Below, one piece after another: positions 26,506-35,639 of a stretch of 64,000 bases of DNA. The stretch comes from JBBDMC01 sp963775235 (GTDB taxonomy: Bacteria; Pseudomonadota; Alphaproteobacteria; Rhizobiales; Kaistiaceae). The stretch is taken from the NCBI GenBank assembly GCA_963775235.1, contig CAVZHY010000007.1:186001-250000 (forward strand), read 5' to 3'. The notes beneath the pieces are model-generated. The model saw only the letters and a list, made by a program, of their open reading frames with translations, did no database searches and was not told where the DNA came from. The position numbers and the translations under genes were made by a program. How positions within the stretch are numbered: the first letter of the stretch is position 1; each line of letters begins with the position of its first letter.

Positions 26506-27516
26506 TCAGCCGAGCTTGCCAACGGCGACGGCGGTGTCGGCCATGCGGTTGGAGAAGCCCCACTCGTTGTCGTACCAGGAAACCACGCGCACGAAATTGT
26601 CTCCCATGACCGTGGTCTGATCGAGTGCGACGGTCGAGGAATGCGGGTCGTGGTTCAGATCCGAAGACACCAGCTTCTCCCCGATGGTGGTGAGAATGCC
26701 GGTGAGGCGGTTCGACTTCGATGCTTCGATCAGGGCCTGGTTCACTTCCTCGGCGGTGGTCGCGCGCTTGGCGACGAACTTGAAGTCAACCAGCGAAACG
26801 TTTGGCGTCGGCACGCGAATGGAGGCGCCATCGAGCTTGCCGTTGAGCTCGGGCAGCACGAGGCCGACTGCCTTGGCGGCGCCGGTTGTGGTCGGAATGA
26901 TGTTGATGGCCGCTCCACGCGCCCGGTAGAGGTCCTTGTGAAGTGTATCCAGAGTCGGCTGGTCGCCGGTGTAGGAGTGGATCGTCGTCATGAACCCGTG
27001 CTCGATGCCGAACGTGTTGTTCATGACGTAGGCGACCGGCCCCAGGCAGTTGGTCGTGCAAGAGGCGTTGGATACGACGATGTGCTCTTTGGCGAGCTTG
27101 TCGTCGTTGACGCCGTAGACCACGGTGAGATCGGCACCGGTGGCAGGTGCGGATATGAGCACCCGCCTGGCGCCGGCCTTGAGATGAGCTGACGCCTTCT
27201 CTTTCGTGGTGAAGATGCCGGTGCACTCAAGGGCGACATCGACGCGAAGTTCCTTGTGCGGCAGCAGGGCCGGATCCTTGAGCGCGGTCACCCTGATCGG
27301 TCCGCGGCCGGCGTCCATCGTGTCGCCGTCCACCTTCACCTCGTGCGGAAACCTGCCGTGGACGGAATCGTAGCGGAGCAGGTGGGCGTTGGTCTCGACC
27401 GGACCGAGATCGTTGATCCCGACCACTTCGATGTCCCTGCGGCCCGATTCGATGATGGCGCGCAGCACCAGACGGCCAATGCGACCGAAACCGTTGATGG
27501 CAACCCTGACAGTCAT
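26506..27516 (-). CDS. gap: Glyceraldehyde-3-phosphate dehydrogenase, type I
   Basis: 336 residues. The start INGFGRIGRLVLRAI, the catalytic cysteine in SNASCTTNCLGP, and WYDNEWGFSNRMADT are canonical. It links triose phosphate to 1,3-bisphosphoglycerate. Placed between tkt (75 bases upstream) and pgk (six bases downstream) on the same strand. Confidence 0.96.
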   Translation of the reverse strand: MTVRVAINGFGRIGRLVLRAIIESGRRDIEVVGINDLGPVETNAHLLRYDSVHGRFPHEVKVDGDTMDAGRGPIRVTALKDPALLPHKELRVDVALECTGIFTTKEKASAHLKAGARRVLISAPATGADLTVVYGVNDDKLAKEHIVVSNASCTTNCLGPVAYVMNNTFGIEHGFMTTIHSYTGDQPTLDTLHKDLYRARGAAINIIPTTTGAAKAVGLVLPELNGKLDGASIRVPTPNVSLVDFKFVAKRATTAEEVNQALIEASKSNRLTGILTTIGEKLVSSDLNHDPHSSTVALDQTTVMGDNFVRVVSWYDNEWGFSNRMADTAVAVGKLG

Positions 27517-27591
27517 CCCACCTTGTCCCTTTTGTTCGCTGGCCGACGCGATCCTCTTATCGCCGTGCGGCCCCCTGCCTGTTGCTTTAGA

Positions 27592-29586
27592 TCAAGAAAG
27601 CGCCTCAAGCCGCTTAAGCGCTGCCGCTGCAGCGGCCTCGGCCGTGATGCCGAACTTCTGATAGAGCTGTTTATACGGCGCGCTGGCGCCGAAGCTGTGC
27701 ATCCCGATGAATATGCCGTCGCGTCCGATGATGCGGTCCCAGCCAAGACGGACGGCGGCCTCGATGGCCACGTTGACGGGCGCGCTGCCGATAATCTCCG
27801 CCTGGTAGTCATCGCTCGCCGCCTCGAACAGCTCGAAAGAGGGGATGGAGACAACACGGGCGGGATGGCCGGCGCGCACGATCGTCTGCCACGCGGCAAG
27901 GGCGATCTCGACCTCGGAGCCGGTGGCGAACAGCGAAACCTCGACATCGCCGTCCGCAGAAGCGATTTCGTAGGCGCCGCGGGCGCAAAGGTTGGCTTCG
28001 ACGAACTCCTTGCGGAGCGCGGGCAGGTTCTGGCGGGTGAGCGCAAGCAGGCTCGGCCCGTTGCGGTTTTCAAGCGCCAGCTGCCAGCACTCTGCGGTCT
28101 CGGTGGCATCGGCAGGACGGAAGACGGTGAGGTTGGGGATGGCGCGCAGCGCCGCCAGGTGCTCGACCGGCTCGTGGGTGGGACCGTCTTCGCCGAGGCC
28201 GATCGAATCGTGGGTCATGACGTAGATGACCCGCTGCTTCATCAACGCACTCAGGCGGATCGCCGGACGAGCGTAGTCGGAGAAGATCAGGAAGGTGCCG
28301 GAATAGGGGATGAGGCCGCGGTGAAGCGCGATGCCGTTCATGGCGGCGGCCATGCCGTGTTCGCGCACGCCCCAGTGGATGTACCGGCCGGAATAGTCGC
28401 CGGGTTTGATGTCTGTGAGGCCCTTCGAGCGCGTGTTGTTGGACGGGCTGAGGTCGGCGGAGCCGCCGATCGTTTCCGGGATCACGGCGTTGATGACGTT
28501 GAGCGCCATCTCGGAGGCCTTGCGGGTGGCAACCGTAGGCGGCTCGGCGGTGAGCGCACGCTTGTACTCGGTGATGGCGGCCGCGAAGCCAGCGGGCAGG
28601 TCACCGCGCATGCGGCGCTCGAACTCGCCGCGCCGGTCGCTGTTGAGGCCGGCGAGACGCTTCTCCCATTCCTTGCGCGTCTGGCTCGACTTGAGCCCGG
28701 CGATGCGCCAGGCGTCGCGGATGTCGGCCGGGACCTCGAAAGGCGGTGAATCCCAGTGGAGCGCCTTGCGGGCGCCGGCGATCTCGTCATCGCCCAGGGG
28801 CGAGCCGTGAGCGTCGGCGGTGCCAGCCTTGGTCGGCGCGCCGTAGGCGATAGTGGTCTTGCAGGCGATGAGCGAGGGCTTGTCGCTCGCTTGCGCCGCC
28901 TCGATGGCCTTGGCGACCGCTGCCGCGTCGTGACCGTCGACGTGGACCGCGTTCCAGTTGGCCGCCTTGAAGCGGGCGACCTGATCGCCGGATTCGGCAA
29001 GCGACAGCGGCCCGTCGATGGAGATGCTGTTGTCGTCGAAGAGCACGATCAGCTTGTTGAGCCGAAGGTGGCCGGCGATCGAGATGGCCTCGTGGCTGAT
29101 GCCTTCCATCAGGTCGCCGTCGGAGGCGATCACGTAGGTGCGATGGTCGACGATGTCTTCGCCGAACTGGGCCGCGAGGATACGCTCCGCCAGCGCCATG
29201 CCGACGGCGTTGGTGATGCCCTGGCCGAGCGGACCGGTGGTGGTTTCGACGCCCGCGGCGTGGCCATACTCGGGATGGCCCGGCGTGGCCGAATCGAGCT
29301 GGCGGAAGTGCTTGATCTGATCGATCGTCATGTCCTCCACGCCCAGCAGGTACAGCACCGCATAGAGCAGCATCGAGCCGTGGCCGGCGGAGAGCACGAA
29401 GCGATCGCGATCGGGCCACTCCGGATCCGTCGGATCGAACTTCAGGTAACGGGTGAACAGGACGGTAGCGACGTCGGCCATGCCCATCGGCATGCCCGGA
29501 TGACCGGAGTTGGCCTTCTGGACTGCGTCCATTGCCAGGGCGCGAATAGCGTTCGCCATGCGCTGGTGTTTGACAAGATCGGTCAT
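27592..29586 (-). CDS. tkt: Transketolase
   Basis: 664-residue thiamine-diphosphate enzyme exchanging two-carbon units in the pentose phosphate or Calvin pathway. Signatures: MANAIRALAMDAVQKANSGHPG, GDGxxxEG-type TPP/Mg site ASDGDLMEGISHEA, and THDSIGLGEDGPTHEP in the pyrimidine domain. ATG 29586 begins MTDLVKHQRMANAIR; upstream in-frame codons are unlike the family. First gene of tkt-gap-pgk. Confidence 0.96.
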   Translation of the reverse strand: MTDLVKHQRMANAIRALAMDAVQKANSGHPGMPMGMADVATVLFTRYLKFDPTDPEWPDRDRFVLSAGHGSMLLYAVLYLLGVEDMTIDQIKHFRQLDSATPGHPEYGHAAGVETTTGPLGQGITNAVGMALAERILAAQFGEDIVDHRTYVIASDGDLMEGISHEAISIAGHLRLNKLIVLFDDNSISIDGPLSLAESGDQVARFKAANWNAVHVDGHDAAAVAKAIEAAQASDKPSLIACKTTIAYGAPTKAGTADAHGSPLGDDEIAGARKALHWDSPPFEVPADIRDAWRIAGLKSSQTRKEWEKRLAGLNSDRRGEFERRMRGDLPAGFAAAITEYKRALTAEPPTVATRKASEMALNVINAVIPETIGGSADLSPSNNTRSKGLTDIKPGDYSGRYIHWGVREHGMAAAMNGIALHRGLIPYSGTFLIFSDYARPAIRLSALMKQRVIYVMTHDSIGLGEDGPTHEPVEHLAALRAIPNLTVFRPADATETAECWQLALENRNGPSLLALTRQNLPALRKEFVEANLCARGAYEIASADGDVEVSLFATGSEVEIALAAWQTIVRAGHPARVVSIPSFELFEAASDDYQAEIIGSAPVNVAIEAAVRLGWDRIIGRDGIFIGMHSFGASAPYKQLYQKFGITAEAAAAAALKRLEALS

Positions 29587-29892
29587 TGGAGAAGTGCCGC
29601 CGCCATGCCGGGAAGTTGGTTGGACCCCTTGCCCGGCCGACCGGCCCGATCGGGCAGCCGGCAAGCCGCGCTTGCGATGGGGCCGGGCGTCGGCAGAATT
29701 ACCAGTTGCCATGGACGTGTCAATCACGGGGCCCTGCGCACCATTGACGCGTTCCTGCAGCACTGCCTAATCTGCCGACACTAAAGCGTTGCCCGATCTC
29801 GGCTCCCCGGGCCTGGAGCCACGGGAAAAAGGCCGACGGTCGCCAGCGGCCATCGGGGCGGGAGATTGGTCGGGGTCCGTTACGAGGCGGGG

Positions 29893-30174
29893 ATGTCGGG
29901 CTCACCATCCATCGACGAAGCTCTGCGGCGCCTGCGATCCGCGCTCGATTTGCTGGAGAATGCCGCCGAGCGCCGTCTCGAGGGCGCGCGCGAGGTCACT
30001 GACCTTGAGGGCGAATTGCACCGGCTTGGCACCGACCGGTCGCGGTTGGCGCAGTCACTCGACGCAGCCGAGGCGCGCTCGGGGCGAATCGAGGAAGCCA
30101 ATCGGGAAGTGTCGCGGCGACTGGTAGCGGCAATGGAATCGATCCGCGAAGTGCTGGTCCGGCACGGCGCCTGA
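29893..30174 (+). CDS. DUF4164 family coiled-coil protein
   Basis: 93 residues, nearly all charged helix (SIDEALRRLRSALDLLENAAERR...). ATG 29893 is chosen because a GAGGCGGGG stretch precedes it and because the family begins at this point; codons back to 29866 are possible. DUF4164 genes sit directly before zapA in alphaproteobacteria, as here with an 18-base gap, so it may modulate ZapA or the Z-ring. That functional link is inference. Confidence 0.75.
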   Translation: MSGSPSIDEALRRLRSALDLLENAAERRLEGAREVTDLEGELHRLGTDRSRLAQSLDAAEARSGRIEEANREVSRRLVAAMESIREVLVRHGA

Positions 30175-30192
30175 GGCAGGAGGGGAAGGCGG

Positions 30193-30573
30193 ATGTCCCA
30201 GGTCAACGTCGCCATCAACGGCAAGACCTATCGCATGGCGTGCGATGACGGTCAGGAACAGCACCTTGCCGGCCTGGCGGACCGCTTGAACCATTCCATC
30301 GAGCAATTGCGCGACCGCTTCGGCGAAATCGGCGACCAGCGGCTGACGGTCATGGCGGCGATCACCTTCGCCGACCAGTTCGCCGAAGCCTCGGAGCGCC
30401 TCAAGCGGATCGAAGCGGAGATCGCCGCGCTTCAGCGGCAGCGCGCAGACATTGTCGACCGCCAGACCGCAACGGAGGCGGGGATCGCGGAGGCGATCAA
30501 CGCCATCGCCGAGCGGATCGAGCATCTGGCGTCAAGGGTTTCCGGAGCCAATGGAACCGACCAGGCTGGCTGA
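30193..30573 (+). CDS. zapA: Cell division protein ZapA
   Basis: 126 residues. The N-terminal ZapA domain (MSQVNVAINGKTYRMACDDGQEQHLAGLADRLN) and the following helical coiled coil match the FtsZ-ring bundling protein. SD GGAGGGGAAGG precedes the ATG. It is followed by the 6S RNA gene and fau, the classic zapA-ssrS-ygfA order that is conserved from gamma- to alphaproteobacteria. Confidence 0.92.
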   Translation: MSQVNVAINGKTYRMACDDGQEQHLAGLADRLNHSIEQLRDRFGEIGDQRLTVMAAITFADQFAEASERLKRIEAEIAALQRQRADIVDRQTATEAGIAEAINAIAERIEHLASRVSGANGTDQAG

Positions 30574-30621
30574 CCGCCGGCCCGGGCTCTGGCGGACCGC
30601 CGGCGGCCGGCCTATATGTCG

Positions 30622-30790
30622 GCACTGGCGAGGCTGTGGGGATCGACAGGAGAAAGTATCCCCGGGGCCTTATCGATCCTAACGGGAGCTGACCCTGGGC
30701 GGGCTCGTGGGCCCGCACATTCGGCGCCCACCTACGCTGTAGGTCTCCGGGATCGGTCTCTCCACCGACCTCTCGGCCTCGCTGCCCTTC
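30622..30790 (+). ncRNA. ssrS: 6S RNA
   Basis: 6S RNA regulates sigma-70 RNA polymerase by mimicking an open promoter. Position between zapA and fau is the conserved one. The ends pair: GCGAGGC (30628-30634) with GCCTCGC (30776-30782); internal arms such as GCGGGCTCGTGGGCCCGC and CACCTACGCTGTAGGTCTCC form the interrupted hairpin expected. A TATAT promoter element stands at 30613-30617. Exact ends are approximate to about five bases. Confidence 0.85.
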
Positions 30791-30814
30791 CATTGAGATG
30801 TCCGAAACGATCGC

Positions 30815-31411
30815 ATGAACCGACCCGCCGCCGCACCGACCGCCAAAGCGGCCCTGCGCGGCGAAGCGATGGCGCGCCGCGATGGCCTGGATCCAGCCAC
30901 CCGGGCAGCCTCTTCCGCGGCGATCGCGGAGCGTGCGATCGCGCTGATCGCCGATCTCGGCCCGGCGTCGATGGCCGCCTATGTGCCGATCCGCACCGAG
31001 TGCGATCCCCGCGCCATCACGGCCTGGGCATGGGGCGCCGGCATGGCGACAGCCCTGCCGGCGGTGATTGACGCGACCACGGTCGTCTTTCGGCGCTACC
31101 TGCCGCAGGATGCGCTCGTCGCGGGCAGCTTCGGTACGCTCTGTCCGCCGATCGCGGCGTCGATGCTCGATCCTGAACTGATCGTGGCGCCGGTGGTCGC
31201 GTTCGACCGTTCCGGCGCCCGCCTCGGCCACGGGCACGGTTTCTACGACAGGGCGATCGCGAACCTGCGAGGGGAAGGGTTGAACCCGCTCGTGGTGGGC
31301 ATCGCATTTTCGGTGCAGGAGGTAGCCAACATTCCCATCGACCCCCATGATGTCCACCTCGACTGGATCGTAACCGAGAAAGAGACGTTGCATGTCCAAC
31401 CGGCGCGTTGA
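30815..31411 (+). CDS. fau: 5-formyltetrahydrofolate cyclo-ligase
   Basis: 198 residues. The C-terminal signature APVVAFDRSGARLGHGHGFYDRAI is the ATP/folate site of the family (also called ygfA, MTHFS). It recycles 5-formyl-THF to methenyl-THF in one-carbon metabolism. Follows 6S RNA and precedes ymdB by ten bases; the pair is likely co-transcribed. Confidence 0.92.
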   Translation: MNRPAAAPTAKAALRGEAMARRDGLDPATRAASSAAIAERAIALIADLGPASMAAYVPIRTECDPRAITAWAWGAGMATALPAVIDATTVVFRRYLPQDALVAGSFGTLCPPIAASMLDPELIVAPVVAFDRSGARLGHGHGFYDRAIANLRGEGLNPLVVGIAFSVQEVANIPIDPHDVHLDWIVTEKETLHVQPAR

Positions 31412-31421
31412 GGATTGACGG

Positions 31422-32243
31422 GTGCGGCTTCTGTTTCTCGGCGACCTGGTCGGTCGAAGCGGCCGGACGGCGGTGATTGATCGCCTGCCGGGCTTGATCG
31501 CCGACTACAAGATCGATTTCGTTGCGGTCAACGGCGAGAACGCGGCGGGCGGCTTCGGCATCACCGAGGAGATCCTCGGCCAGGTGCTGGGCGCCGGCGC
31601 CGACGTGGTGACCGGCGGCAACCACACCTTCGACCAGCGCGATGCCCTCGTGTTCGCCGCCCGGCAGGAGCGCTTTCTGCGGCCTGCGAACTTTCCGGCG
31701 GGAACGCCCGGGCGTGGCGCCGGTCTCTATATGGCGCGCAACGGCGCCAACGTGCTGGTGATCAACGCCATGGGGCGGGTGTTCATGGATGCGCTCGACG
31801 ATCCCTTCGCGGCCATCGACAACGAACTCGCCGCCTGTCCGCTCGGCGAGCAGGCGGATGCCATCGTTGTCGATTTCCATGGCGAGGCGACGAGCGAAAA
31901 GCAGGCGCTCGCCCACCATCTCGACGGTCGCGTGACGCTGGTGATCGGCACGCACACGCATGTGCCCACGTCCGACTACCGGATCATGGGCGGCGGGACG
32001 GCCTGCCAGACGGACGTTGGCATGTGCGGCGACTACAATTCGGTCATCGGCATGGACTATCGCGAGCCGCTGAGGCGGTTTCTGGAAAAGGTGCCGGGCG
32101 AGCGTTTTTCGCCGGCGAGCGGGCCGGCGACGATCTCGGGGTTGGCGGTCGAGGTCGATGATTCGAGCGGTCTGGCGACGGCAGTGGCGCCGCTGCGGCT
32201 CGGCGGCGTCCTCAGCGAAACGATCCCCTCATTCTGGCAATAG
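31422..32243 (+). CDS. YmdB-type metallophosphoesterase (TIGR00282)
   Basis: 273 residues beginning with GTG at 31422. Metal-site motifs GDLVGRSGR, GENAAGG, GGNHTFD and IGTHTHVPT mark the YmdB/TIGR00282 family of binuclear phosphodiesterases; the Bacillus homologue cleaves 2',3'-cyclic nucleotides and influences biofilm decisions. Role in alphaproteobacteria is not established. Ten bases separate it from fau. Confidence 0.9.
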   Translation: MRLLFLGDLVGRSGRTAVIDRLPGLIADYKIDFVAVNGENAAGGFGITEEILGQVLGAGADVVTGGNHTFDQRDALVFAARQERFLRPANFPAGTPGRGAGLYMARNGANVLVINAMGRVFMDALDDPFAAIDNELAACPLGEQADAIVVDFHGEATSEKQALAHHLDGRVTLVIGTHTHVPTSDYRIMGGGTACQTDVGMCGDYNSVIGMDYREPLRRFLEKVPGERFSPASGPATISGLAVEVDDSSGLATAVAPLRLGGVLSETIPSFWQ

Positions 32244-32287
32244 GCGGCCGGCATTCGTGCTAGGATCGCCGCAGGGGCGATTCACAC

Positions 32288-33070
32288 ATGAAGCAGCCGG
32301 ATATCCTGTTCATCCACGGTGCGTTTACCCGGGCAGCGCGTTGGCAGCCGTGGTCATCGTTCTTCGCCGCTGCCGGCTATCGCTGCGTCGCTCCCTCGTT
32401 GCCTGGCCACGATCCGCCGGACCCGGCGCTCCTCAATGAACTGACCTTCACGGACTACGTCACCGCGGTCGCCGAGGTTCACCGGACCTTCGTGCGGCCG
32501 CCGATCGTTATCGGTCACTCGATGGGCGGACTGATCGCCCAGCATCTCGCCGCGAGGGCGGAATGCACGGCGCTGGTGCTGATTTCGTCGTCACCGCCAT
32601 GGCCGGTGGGCGGCACGCGGCACACGCTGCCGTATCTCAAGTCCTACCTGCTGCCGGCGCTCGCGGGCCGCACGATTCGGGCCAATCGGCGCGCGGCACT
32701 CGATCTGGTACTCCACGATCTCGCGCCGACTGAACGAGAGGAACTTCTGTCGCTCTTCGCTTACGAATCGGGCCGGGCGTACCGCACGATGGCGTTCGGG
32801 CTGGCGCCGGTTGCCGCCGGAGCGGTCACATGCCCGGTGCTGTGCGTCAGCGGCGGCGCGGACCGGATGCTGGCGCCCTCCGTCGGCCGCCGGCTTGCGA
32901 ATTTCTATGGCGCCGACCACATCGTCGTGCCGGGTCACGGCCATTCACTGGTCGCAGGGTCGCTTGTGGCCACGGTGGCGGTTTCGGTGCGGGAATGGCT
33001 CGACGGTCTCGGCGCCCGTGTAGCCGTGCCCGTGGCCGACCCTTCCTTTGTGCCCGCCGCCGCCGTATAA
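32288..33070 (+). CDS. Alpha/beta-hydrolase
   Basis: 260 residues. ILFIHGAF (oxyanion-hole HGxF), VIGHSMGG with the nucleophile Ser (GxSxG), SGGADRM preceding the acid, and HGHS with the catalytic His give a complete alpha/beta-hydrolase. No substrate can be named. It lies 45 bases after ymdB on the same strand and has a strong-looking AGGGGCGATT region before the ATG. Confidence 0.82.
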   Translation: MKQPDILFIHGAFTRAARWQPWSSFFAAAGYRCVAPSLPGHDPPDPALLNELTFTDYVTAVAEVHRTFVRPPIVIGHSMGGLIAQHLAARAECTALVLISSSPPWPVGGTRHTLPYLKSYLLPALAGRTIRANRRAALDLVLHDLAPTEREELLSLFAYESGRAYRTMAFGLAPVAAGAVTCPVLCVSGGADRMLAPSVGRRLANFYGADHIVVPGHGHSLVAGSLVATVAVSVREWLDGLGARVAVPVADPSFVPAAAV

Positions 33071-33150
33071 GGCGGCGTTCAAATTCCTTTCAGGCGGTCT
33101 GACGCACGCCTTCGCGCGCGGCCGCCGTCGGTTGCCTGCCGGAGAGCGAC

Positions 33151-33901
33151 ATGGCTGGACATTCGCAGTTCAAGAACATCATGCACAAGAAGGGCGCAGT
33201 CGACGCGCGCCGTTCCAAGGTTTTTTCCAAGCTGGCGCGCGAGGTCACCGTCGCGGCAAAGCTCGGCACCCCTGATCCCGACATGAACCCGCGGCTGCGG
33301 CTGGCCATTCAGAACGCGCGTGCCGAGAACATGCCCAAGGACAACATCGAGCGGGCGATCAAGAAGGCTGCCGGCGGCGACGCGGAGAATTACGAAGAGG
33401 TGCGCTACGAGGGCTACGGGCCCGGCGGCGTTGCCATGATCGTTGAGGCGCTCACCGACAACCGCAACCGGACGGCGGGCGCGGTGCGCTCATATTTCAC
33501 CAGGAACGGCGGAGCGTTGGGCGAGACCGGCTCGGTCGCCTTCCTGTTCGACCGGGTGGGCCAGATCGTGTACCCGGCCGAGGCCGGCAGCGCCGACAAG
33601 GTGCTGGAGGCGGCGATCGAGGCGGGCGCCGATGACGTCGACAGTGGCCCCGACGCTCACGTGATCACCTGCGGTTTCGCTGAGCTTGGTGAGGTCGCCA
33701 GGTCGCTCGAAAGCGCGCTCGGCGAGGCCGAAATCGGTCAAGGCGGTGTGGAAGCCGCAGACCATGACCAGCCTCGACGAGGACAAGGCGGCGACCATGT
33801 TGAAACTCATCGCCTCGCTCGACGACGACGACGATATCCAGAACGTCTATTCGAACTTCGAGGTCGACGACGCGGTCATGGAGAAGCTGACGGCGGCGTG
33901 A
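33151..33901 (+). CDS. yebC: YebC/TACO1 family regulator (frameshifted)
   Basis: Known as a DNA-binding regulator and, more recently, a factor that helps ribosomes through polyproline stretches. MAGHSQFKNIMHKKGAVDAR, NPRLRLAIQNAR and YEGYGPGGVAMIVEALTDNRNRTA are diagnostic. At about 33733 the frame changes (GAAATCGG in place of GAATCGG); continuing one frame over gives VKAVWKPQTMTSLDEDKAATML and DDDDIQNVYSNFEV to the stop at 33899-33901, about 249 residues. In many alphaproteobacteria yebC precedes ruvC, as it does here with one TauE gene on the other strand in between. Confidence 0.9.
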
Positions 33902-33907
33902 CCGGCC

Positions 33908-34726
33908 TCAGCGCAACAGGCCGTCCAGCGCGGGGACGCTGCTGATCCCGGCGAGGGCGACGATGGTATAGGCAAGCGGCCGGTAACCGGCCCCGGCCGT
34001 GCGCCCGAACAGATGGGCGCCGGTGAACAGCGCCAGTCCGTACGCCGGCGCAACGGCGGTCGCCAGTTCCACCACCTCCGGCGTGAACAAGCCGCTCACG
34101 AGATACGTCACGAACGAAGCGGCGGTGATCAGGCCGAAGAACGCGAAGAGGTTGGCGCGGATCGTTGCCGTCGGTTCGGGCCCGCTCACCCACAGGGCGA
34201 CCACAGGAGGGCCGGCGATCTGCGCGACACCATCGAGGAACCCGGCGAGGCCGCCGATGGCGGCCGAGGTCGGCACCGACGGGCTGGACTTCAGGCGCCA
34301 GCCGGATGCGATCAGTGCGAGCAGCAGCAGGATCGCGACGGAGATCCCCCAGCGCAGCGCGACGATGTTGACGGCGACAAGCGCCCACGTCCCCAGGGGG
34401 ATCGTAATCGTGGCGGCGACAGCGGTCGGCAGGACGGTCGCCCATCGGCAGCGGCGCAGCGCCCCGACAAAGATCGGAAAGCTCAAGACGAGGTCGATTA
34501 TCACCAGCGTCGGGGCCGCGACTGTGGGTCCGTAGGCCGCGCTTGCCACCGGAACGAAGATGAGCGCCCCGCCGAAGCCGGTGAACCCGCGAACCAGCGC
34601 GGCGACGATCGCCGCGGCGATCGACACGAAGAACGCCGGCGTGGTGAAGAAGGCGGGATCGAACGCCACGGGGAATTTGAGAGTCAGGGATGGCGGGGGT
34701 GCGACGCGGGATTGCGACGTGGACAT
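33908..34726 (-). CDS. TauE/SafE family permease
   Basis: 272 residues, eight hydrophobic segments, with the family hallmark GFTGFGGALIFVPV near the N-terminus and GFLDGVAQIAGPPVV in the second repeat. ATG 34726 is the most plausible start; a start eight codons upstream exists. It exports small anions such as sulfite or sulfonates. It is inserted on the opposite strand between yebC and ruvC, and its start lies about 80 bases from ruvC in divergent orientation. Confidence 0.85.
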   Translation of the reverse strand: MSTSQSRVAPPPSLTLKFPVAFDPAFFTTPAFFVSIAAAIVAALVRGFTGFGGALIFVPVASAAYGPTVAAPTLVIIDLVLSFPIFVGALRRCRWATVLPTAVAATITIPLGTWALVAVNIVALRWGISVAILLLLALIASGWRLKSSPSVPTSAAIGGLAGFLDGVAQIAGPPVVALWVSGPEPTATIRANLFAFFGLITAASFVTYLVSGLFTPEVVELATAVAPAYGLALFTGAHLFGRTAGAGYRPLAYTIVALAGISSVPALDGLLR

Positions 34727-34806
34727 GCGCCACCGAGGACGCATTGGCAAGCCCGGGTGCCGGCGTGGCCTGTGGCAACGGCAACGGTTCGGCGCTACGC
34801 AAGGCC

Positions 34807-35322
34807 ATGGGCGTGCCGATTCGCATCCTCGGGGTCGATCCGGGCCTCCGCCGCACCGGCTGGGGGGTGGTGACGATCAGCGGCAACGCGCTCGCCTTCG
34901 TTGCTGCCGGCACGGTCAGGGCTCCGCTCGACGGCGCTCTCGCCGGCCGGTTGGCGGCGCTGCACGACGGCCTCGCCGAGGTCGTCCGGGCGTGGCACCC
35001 GGATGAGGCGGCGGTGGAGGAGACCTTCGTCAACCGCGATGCACGGGCGACGCTCAAGCTCGGACAGGCGCGCGGCATCGCCCTGCTGGTGCCGGCACAG
35101 GCGGGGATCACGGTCGCCGAATACGCACCGAACGCGGTCAAGAAGGCGATCGTCGGCGCCGGCCATGCCGAGAAGGTCCAGATGCGGGCAATGGTGCGCG
35201 TGCTGTTGCCGCGGGCCGATTTCGATACGGACGATGCCGCCGACGCGCTGGCGATTGCCATCTGCCACGCCCATCATCGGCAGAGCGTACGGGCGATGGT
35301 GCGGGCTGTCACGGCGATCTGA
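34807..35322 (+). CDS. ruvC: Holliday junction resolvase RuvC
   Basis: 171 residues. Catalytic motif ILGVDPGLRRTGWGV (first Asp), EETFVNRDARATLKLGQARG, and DAADALAIAICHAHH (last acidic pair) identify it. It cuts Holliday junctions with RuvAB. ATG 34807 starts MGVPIRILGVDPG as in relatives. In most alphaproteobacteria ruvA follows directly; here a toxin-antitoxin pair intervenes. Confidence 0.95.
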   Translation: MGVPIRILGVDPGLRRTGWGVVTISGNALAFVAAGTVRAPLDGALAGRLAALHDGLAEVVRAWHPDEAAVEETFVNRDARATLKLGQARGIALLVPAQAGITVAEYAPNAVKKAIVGAGHAEKVQMRAMVRVLLPRADFDTDDAADALAIAICHAHHRQSVRAMVRAVTAI

Positions 35323-35359
35323 CCCGCGCTACGGCTTGCACAGGTTCATGGGATGTTCT

Positions 35360-35385
35360 ATTTCTTACTTTCTATGGTAAGAAAT
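35360..35385. promoter_or_regulatory. Operator palindrome of the toxin-antitoxin pair
   Basis: ATTTCTTAC (35360-35368) and GTAAGAAAT (35377-35385) form a perfect 9-bp inverted repeat with an eight-base spacer, 8 bases before the antitoxin ATG and AT-rich in a GC-rich setting. It overlaps the probable promoter, matching the autoregulatory operators of AbrB-type antitoxins. Confidence 0.75.
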
Positions 35386-35393
35386 GGGCTGCC

Positions 35394-35639
35394 ATGCGGA
35401 TAACCTCGAAAGGTCAGGTCACCATCCCGAAGAAGCTTCGCCGCGAAGAGGGCCTGTTGCCCGGCGCCGAGGTCGAATTCGTGCGCAAGGATGGGCTAAT
35501 CGTGCTTCGCCCACGCGTCGATACGAAGCCGTCGAAGCGCCAAGCCGAGATTCGCGCCCACTTGGAACGCTGGCACGGCAGCATTGACCCGGGCTGGACC
35601 ACCGAGAAGGTGATGGATCTGACCCGCGGCGATGACTGA
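35394..35639 (+). CDS. AbrB/SpoVT-type antitoxin
   Basis: 81 residues. The swapped-hairpin AbrB fold is read directly: MRITSKGQVTIPKKLRREEGLLPGAEVEFVRKDGLIVLRP, the standard motif of VapB/MazE-like antitoxins; the C-terminal half (KRQAEIRAHLERWHGSIDPGWTTEKVMDLTRG) should wrap the toxin. The last codons overlap the PIN toxin start by eight bases, giving coupled translation. A perfect palindrome precedes it. Confidence 0.9.
   Translation: MRITSKGQVTIPKKLRREEGLLPGAEVEFVRKDGLIVLRPRVDTKPSKRQAEIRAHLERWHGSIDPGWTTEKVMDLTRGDD

Noticed and set aside
25411..27192. Long plus-strand frame opposite pgk and gap
   Set aside because: Antisense to two conserved glycolytic genes; composition is typical of a GC-skew shadow.
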